Source of the DNA: Chloroflexota bacterium
GTDB lineage: Bacteria; Chloroflexota; UBA11872; VXOZ01
Assembly: GCA_028874195.1 (NCBI GenBank)
Contig: JAPPLM010000028.1
Span: forward strand, 37,138 to 101,137
DNA: 64,000 nt
Direction of reading: 5' to 3'
Part shown: piece by piece, positions 62,984 through 64,000 of the stretch
Position numbering within the stretch: the first letter of the stretch is position 1
Layout: each line of letters opens with the position of its first letter
Notes under the pieces: generated by a model
The model's input: only the letters and a program-made list of their open reading frames with translations
The model's database searches: none
What the model was told of the DNA's origin: nothing
Program-made: the position numbers and the translations under genes

Positions 62984-63814
62984 ATGCGTGTTGGATTCAA
63001 TCCTCGGTTGCAGCCGTTTCGGCGCATGAGCGTGGCCGAGCAGTTGCAGGAGACCTTGCACACGGGCCAGCGGCTGGAGTTTGCAGTGGTGGAGGTGAGT
63101 GTGGATGAGGTGCTCTATCGCAAAGGGTTGTGGGACACGTTTACCCAGGACGTGCTGGCAATCGTCACGCATGCGCCGCTGCAATTCCAAGTAAATCTCT
63201 TCCCGGATGAAGGCTTCGAGGAGGCGCCGAGCGATATTACGCCCTTTCCTCGTTCCGTCTACTTGCGGCGCCTCGTTCAGACGGTCGAGTTCTTCGAGGC
63301 ATATGCGCCGATGTCGCTCTATATAGTCCATGCGGGGAGGCGAAAGGGGCACATTGACGACCATCTGCGGGCGCTCCATGAGGCATTTCAAGCGCTGCTC
63401 GTGCTCTACCCGGGTGTGCCGCTTGCCATTGAAAACGGCGGTCGCGAGTCCGTGCTGCATTTTCCGGACGACTACCTCACCTTCTTGGATGCATTCCCTT
63501 CCCTGCGTTTCGTGATGCACACCGGCCGCGCTTTCCAGTCGGTGATGTGGGATAACGATCAGCTCGGGCGCTACGTGCGCAAGGCCTCACGCTTCGTCGA
63601 TCGCCTCGCCGCGATTCGTTGGACGAATGCCAATCCGGTGACAGACCCGGATCGTCCCCTGCAGCTTGAGCTTGATCGAGCGCCCGATTTCGGTCTGATC
63701 ATGCGCGGACTGGGGCGAAATCCCGCTCTCGTTCACTTGCTCGATACGGTTGGCGGGACGCCGGCTGCGCTGGCCCGCGAGCGCCGCGCGCTGCATGCGC
63801 AGGTACGACGCTAA
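62984..63814 (+). CDS. AP-endonuclease-2-like TIM-barrel protein
   Basis: A 276-residue TIM-barrel protein starting MRVGFNPRLQPFRRM after GGTGTGAGA. Metal-ligand-like residues are in YIVHAGRR, PLAIENGGRE and LRFVMHTGRAF, with the last acidic pair (LDRAPDFG) near 230. It is distant from the 58.1-kb isomerase-like gene, so a separate reaction is likely. No partner is close. Function is unknown. Confidence 0.75.
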   Translation: MRVGFNPRLQPFRRMSVAEQLQETLHTGQRLEFAVVEVSVDEVLYRKGLWDTFTQDVLAIVTHAPLQFQVNLFPDEGFEEAPSDITPFPRSVYLRRLVQTVEFFEAYAPMSLYIVHAGRRKGHIDDHLRALHEAFQALLVLYPGVPLAIENGGRESVLHFPDDYLTFLDAFPSLRFVMHTGRAFQSVMWDNDQLGRYVRKASRFVDRLAAIRWTNANPVTDPDRPLQLELDRAPDFGLIMRGLGRNPALVHLLDTVGGTPAALARERRALHAQVRR

Positions 63815-63947
63815 CAGCTTGCCACAGAGCGTGCGTTCGTCGCAGTCATGGTAACAACGGCATTGGTGCAAGCAGGCAGCGGCGCAGATTGAGGAAGCTT
63901 GCCTGGCTGATACATGGATCACAAATTCGTTGCTCTTTGTGCGGCTT

Positions 63948-63966
63948 GCCCTTCGACAAGCTCAGA
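63948..63966. repeat. REP-like half element
   Basis: GCCCTTCGACAAGCTCAGA, one arm of the dispersed repeat family described at 37232-37274; the window ends soon after, so a partner arm may lie outside. Confidence 0.55.
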
Positions 63967-64000
63967 AACTGTCTTGGCTGTCAAGGGCTGGTGACCGGTT

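Overview
The window looks like one contig from a free-living heterotrophic bacterium. G+C is moderately high and genes are tightly packed. Chloroflexota (Anaerolineae/Caldilineae/SAR202-like) is my best guess, from the DUF2089 + DUF4097 pair, an archaeal-type phosphoglycerate mutase, a SUF operon ordered sufC-sufB-sufD-Rieske-sufS-sufU, and sugar-uptake and sugar-isomerase genes. This is inference; there is no rRNA to settle it.

Layout. 1-10.5 kb: a carbohydrate ABC uptake operon on + with a truncated solute-binding protein, two separate permease pairs, an NHL/TPR/Yip1 membrane protein and a DUF5696 protein. 10.8-18.2 kb: a D,D-carboxypeptidase, a DUF4097/DUF2089 envelope-stress-like pair, moaA, selA, apgM and a peroxiredoxin. 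18.4-23.2 kb: divergent DUF3604 and GHL6-type glycosidase-like genes. 23.5-25.6 kb: KtrB/KtrA potassium uptake. 25.7-26.1 kb: a gene-poor block with a promoter, several perfect stems and a terminator-like hairpin, a possible unrecognised RNA. 26.1-30.2 kb: DUF971, nth, an orphan UxaA SAF domain, a frameshifted gene, prfB with its programmed frameshift, and mobB. 30.4-35.5 kb: the branched-chain amino acid operon ilvB-ilvN-ilvC-leuA on -. 35.7-40.4 kb: small genes (ferredoxin-like, DUF1801, three VOC proteins, DUF1697) and tRNA-Ser(CGA). 40.5-48.6 kb: a MacAB-like export operon with two ATPases (one carrying an AbrB domain), an FtsX permease, a lipoprotein copy of the permease's extracellular domain, and a long coiled-coil adaptor. 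49-50.4 kb: HU and a phospholipase-D-like lipoprotein. 50.5-57.8 kb: an Rrf2 regulator and the SUF iron-sulfur operon. 58.1-64 kb: two sugar-isomerase-like TIM barrels flanking tRNA-Sec and a compact three-gene DUF262 / AAA-DUF3696 / unknown cassette that looks like a defence module.

How it fits together. selA and tRNA-Sec show selenocysteine use; with moaA and mobB this suggests a molybdenum- and selenium-dependent enzyme such as formate dehydrogenase elsewhere in the genome. The SUF operon would supply clusters to MoaA, Nth and the ferredoxins seen here. The ABC operon, DUF3604, GHL6 and TIM-barrel genes point to breakdown of plant or algal polysaccharides. The most unusual items are the DUF262/AAA/unknown cassette, the 25.7-26.1 kb RNA-like block, the ATPase-AbrB fusion and the duplicated permease ectodomain. 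Several families of dispersed inverted repeats sit between genes, one of them inside the suf operon.
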